A DNA stretch of 64,000 bases from Nostocoides sp. F2B08 (GTDB lineage: Bacteria > Actinomycetota > Actinomycetes > Actinomycetales > Dermatophilaceae), in contig NZ_WESE01000004.1 in the NCBI RefSeq assembly GCF_009184895.1, positions 248,001 through 312,000 on the forward strand. The letters run 5' to 3'. Positions 61,906 through 64,000 of this stretch are shown piece after piece. The number at the start of each line of letters is the position of its first letter. Within the stretch, counting starts at the first letter, position 1. A program made the position numbers and the translations under genes. The notes under the pieces are model-generated. The model worked only from the letters and a program-made list of their open reading frames with translations, was not told where the DNA came from and did no database searches.

Positions 61906-64000
61906 TCAGGTGAGGGAATTGTCCGCCGCCGCCTTCGCGCGCAGCCAGTCGGTGGGCCGGAACCGCTCGCCGTATGCGTCGGCCAGCTCGTCCGCACGCG
62001 CCACGAAGCCGACGAGACCGTTCCCGTGGTCCGCTGACGCGTAGTTCGTCATGAACGTCGCCGGCCCTCCCGTATGCGGTGGGAAACCGATCCCGAAGAT
62101 CCCGCCGATGTTGGCCGACTCGGTGTCGCGCAGGACGCCCTCCTCGAAGCATCGGGCCGTGTCGAGCGCCATCGCGAAGAGGTAGCGGTCCTGGAGGTCG
62201 CGCATCGGGACTGCGTCGGTGCGCCCTTCCGCCCCGCGACCCGCCCCGGTGCCGCGGGCGAAGTGCTCGCGCAGCCCCGGCCAGAGCACCTTGGCCCGAT
62301 CCTGCGGGTAGTCGTAGAACCCGGCCCCGGCGGCGCGGCCCTTGCGCCCGAACTCCTCCACCATCCGGTCGATGAGTCGCTCACCCGGGCGGACGTCGCG
62401 CGTGCGACCCTCCGCGGCCGCCGCCTTGTCCGCCTCGGCCCGGATGTGCTGGGTGAGCGTCAGCGAGACCTCGTCGGTCATCGCGAGCGGCGGCGCGGGG
62501 AAGCCGGCCATCGTCGCGGCCCGCTCGACCGTCTGCGGGTCGACACCCTCGGCGAGCAGGTCGGCCCCCTCGGCGATGAGCCGACCGAAGACCCGGCTCG
62601 TGAAGAACCCGCGGCCGTCGCCGACGACGATCGGGATCTTGCGGATCTGCTGGACGATGTCGACCGCGCGGGCCGTGGTCTCGTCGCTGGTGTGCTCGCC
62701 GCGGATGATCTCGACGAGCTGCATCTTGTCGACCGGGCTGAAGAAATGCAGCCCGATGAAGTCCTGCGGTCGTGAGACGAAGGTCTGCAGGCTCGTGATC
62801 GGCAGCGTCGAGGTGTTCGAGCACAGGAGCGTCTCCGGCCCGACCACGCTCTCGATCTCGGCGAACACCTGCTTCTTGAGCTCGAAGTCCTCGAACACCG
62901 CCTCGATGACGACGTCGACGCCGGCGAGGTCGGCCATGTCGGCGGTCGGGTGGATCCGGGCGAGCACCTCGTCGGCGGCCGACTGCGCCATCCGACCCTG
63001 CTCGACCGCCCGAGCCAGGAGCCGCTCGCCGTGCGCCTTTCCCTTCTCGGCGCCCTCGAGCGTGATGTCGCGCAGGGTCACGTCGATGCCGGAGCGGGCA
63101 CAGGCATAGGCGATCCCGGCACCCATCATCCCGGCGCCGACCATGCCGACCCGCCCCACGCGGCGCTGCTCGAAGGGCTGCCCATCGGCTCCCGCGGGCC
63201 GCAGTCGACCGGAGTTGATCGCCTGCAGGTCGAAGAAGAACGCCTGGATCATCGCCGTGCTCACCGGCCCGGTCGCCAGCGTCGTCAGGTAGCGGCTCTC
63301 GATCCGGCTCGCCGTGTCGAAGTCGACCTGCGCGCCCTCGACGGCCGCCGACAGGATCGCCCGCGGCGCGGGCATCGGCGCCCCCTTGAGCTGCTTGCGC
63401 AGGGTGGCCGGGAACGCCGGCAGGTTCGCCGCGAAGGACGGGCTGCTCGGCGTGCCACCCGGGATCTTGTAGCCGGGACGGTCCCACGGCTTGGTCGCCG
63501 CGCTCTCGTCATCCGCGTGCGCGAGGATCCACGCCCGCGCTGCGGGCACGAGGTCATCACGGGTCGCCACGAGCTCGTCGACCATGCCCTTGTCGTATGC
63601 GTCGGCCGGCGTGCGCTGCTGACCCTGCAGCAACCAGGACATCAGGGCCTCGGTGATGCCGAGCATCCGCACCGACCGGGTCACCCCACCCCCTCCGGGA
63701 AGCAGGCCTAGCGTGACCTCGGGGAAGCCGAGCTTGACCTTGGGGTCGTCGACGACGATGCGGTGATGGCACGCCAGGGCGAGCTCGAAGCCTCCGCCGA
63801 GCGCGGCGCCGTTCACGCACGCGACGACCGGTCGGCCCAGCCGCTCCAGCCGGCGCAGGGTCGCCTTCATGGCCTCGACCCCGGCGAAGAACTCATCGGC
63901 GTGCTCCGGGCTCGCCGCCTGGAGGTCGGTGAGGTTGCCGCCGGCGAAGAAGGTCTTCTTGGCCGAGGTGAGCACGACGCCGGCGATCTCGTCGCGCTCG
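61906..64000 (-). CDS. FadB/FadJ-type bifunctional beta-oxidation protein, 5' end outside window
   Basis: Open to the right edge (about 698 codons visible, frame continuing). The visible N-terminal part is an enoyl-CoA hydratase domain with the oxyanion-hole region VNGAALGGGFELALACHHRI and FPEVTLGLLPGGGG with a catalytic Glu. It is followed by the 3-hydroxyacyl-CoA dehydrogenase with VGMVGAGMMGAGIAYACA for NAD and SSNTSTLPIT-type CSNTSTLPITSL and GLHFFSPV (catalytic His). A second C-terminal HCDH domain closes it. It works with acyl-CoA dehydrogenase at this locus; the thiolase is not in the window. Confidence 0.93.
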   Translation of the reverse strand, partial: ERDEIAGVVLTSAKKTFFAGGNLTDLQAASPEHADEFFAGVEAMKATLRRLERLGRPVVACVNGAALGGGFELALACHHRIVVDDPKVKLGFPEVTLGLLPGGGGVTRSVRMLGITEALMSWLLQGQQRTPADAYDKGMVDELVATRDDLVPAARAWILAHADDESAATKPWDRPGYKIPGGTPSSPSFAANLPAFPATLRKQLKGAPMPAPRAILSAAVEGAQVDFDTASRIESRYLTTLATGPVSTAMIQAFFFDLQAINSGRLRPAGADGQPFEQRRVGRVGMVGAGMMGAGIAYACARSGIDVTLRDITLEGAEKGKAHGERLLARAVEQGRMAQSAADEVLARIHPTADMADLAGVDVVIEAVFEDFELKKQVFAEIESVVGPETLLCSNTSTLPITSLQTFVSRPQDFIGLHFFSPVDKMQLVEIIRGEHTSDETTARAVDIVQQIRKIPIVVGDGRGFFTSRVFGRLIAEGADLLAEGVDPQTVERAATMAGFPAPPLAMTDEVSLTLTQHIRAEADKAAAAEGRTRDVRPGERLIDRMVEEFGRKGRAAGAGFYDYPQDRAKVLWPGLREHFARGTGAGRGAEGRTDAVPMRDLQDRYLFAMALDTARCFEEGVLRDTESANIGGIFGIGFPPHTGGPATFMTNYASADHGNGLVGFVARADELADAYGERFRPTDWLRAKAAADNSLT

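Larger units (their letters stand above)
3557..62081. repeat. Dispersed 10-mer GTATGCGGTG (18 copies across the window)
   Basis: Copies on the + strand begin at 3557, 5951, 8229, 19668, 25382, 29851, 33420, 38236, 39449, 47007 and 62072; copies on the - strand (CACCGCATAC) begin at 10648, 12816, 22788, 30496, 33237, 55899 and 61465. They lie in genes in either orientation and in gaps. The span given covers the first to the last copy; it is a scattered motif, not a tandem repeat. Confidence 0.85.

Overview
The window is about 70% GC, has dense short-gap operons with many 4-nt ATGA overlaps, frequent GTG starts and actinobacterial families (DUF5926, DUF4446, DUF2510, paired CrcB proteins, E. 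coli-type PurB, mannan-type GT-C enzymes). It looks like ordinary chromosome of a high-GC actinobacterium; an Intrasporangiaceae-like (Micrococcales) host is my best guess from gene content, not proven. I see no insertion sequences, prophage, CRISPR array, tRNA or rRNA.

Layout. 1-711: 5' part of a TolB-like/CadC-like protein that runs off the left edge, divergent from purB. 2.2-6.4 kb: a membrane fatty-acid hydroxylase and a csoR-copA copper efflux operon behind a palindromic CsoR-type operator. 6.4-11.8 kb: VOC protein, TrmH-family rRNA methylase, a coupled PAP2-USP-CrcB-CrcB operon, DUF1206 and HAD genes. 11.8-16.2 kb: Nat-type ABC exporter (permease plus ATPase) next to a NarL/DesK-type two-component pair. 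16.4-25.3 kb: alkyl sulfatase, serS, a degenerate diacylglycerol-kinase-like protein, GNAT, patatin, PlsC, pheA and DUF4446. 25.5-28.6 kb: acyl-CoA synthetase and DUF389. 28.6-35.4 kb: envelope-glycan block (two GT-C mannosyltransferase-like proteins, a GT2 enzyme, a large unknown membrane protein, DUF5926). 35.5-42.7 kb: anti-sigma-type ATPase, AI-2E-family permease, DUF4389, GPH sugar transporter, secreted M28 peptidase, methyltransferase. 42.8-44.3 kb: small Cys-rich protein and thioredoxin diverging from a second CsoR-like palindrome, then DoxX. 44.5-50.4 kb: DUF2510, DUF808, ATPase, ArsR regulator and MFS exporter. 50.4-54.1 kb: a putative acid-resistance cluster (gadB, frameshifted YrhK-like gene, ClC channel). 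54.3-59.8 kb: BNR propeller protein, CYTH protein, TerC with a candidate Mn riboswitch, SDR and PCMT-like genes. 60-64 kb: TetR, acyl-CoA dehydrogenase and an edge-truncated FadB/FadJ-type beta-oxidation protein.

The strongest unexplained signal is not a gene. The 10-mer GTATGCGGTG occurs 18 times on the two strands by my hand count, against well under one expected from base composition. Several of its 7-base cores form close inverted pairs. A second signal is an intergenic hairpin-plus-box element present twice, each time between convergent genes (2269-2354 and 59855-59912). Other points of interest are a shared CsoR-type operator, a degenerate lipid kinase, two pairs of convergent genes with long 3' overlaps, and a one-base frameshift in the YrhK-like gene.
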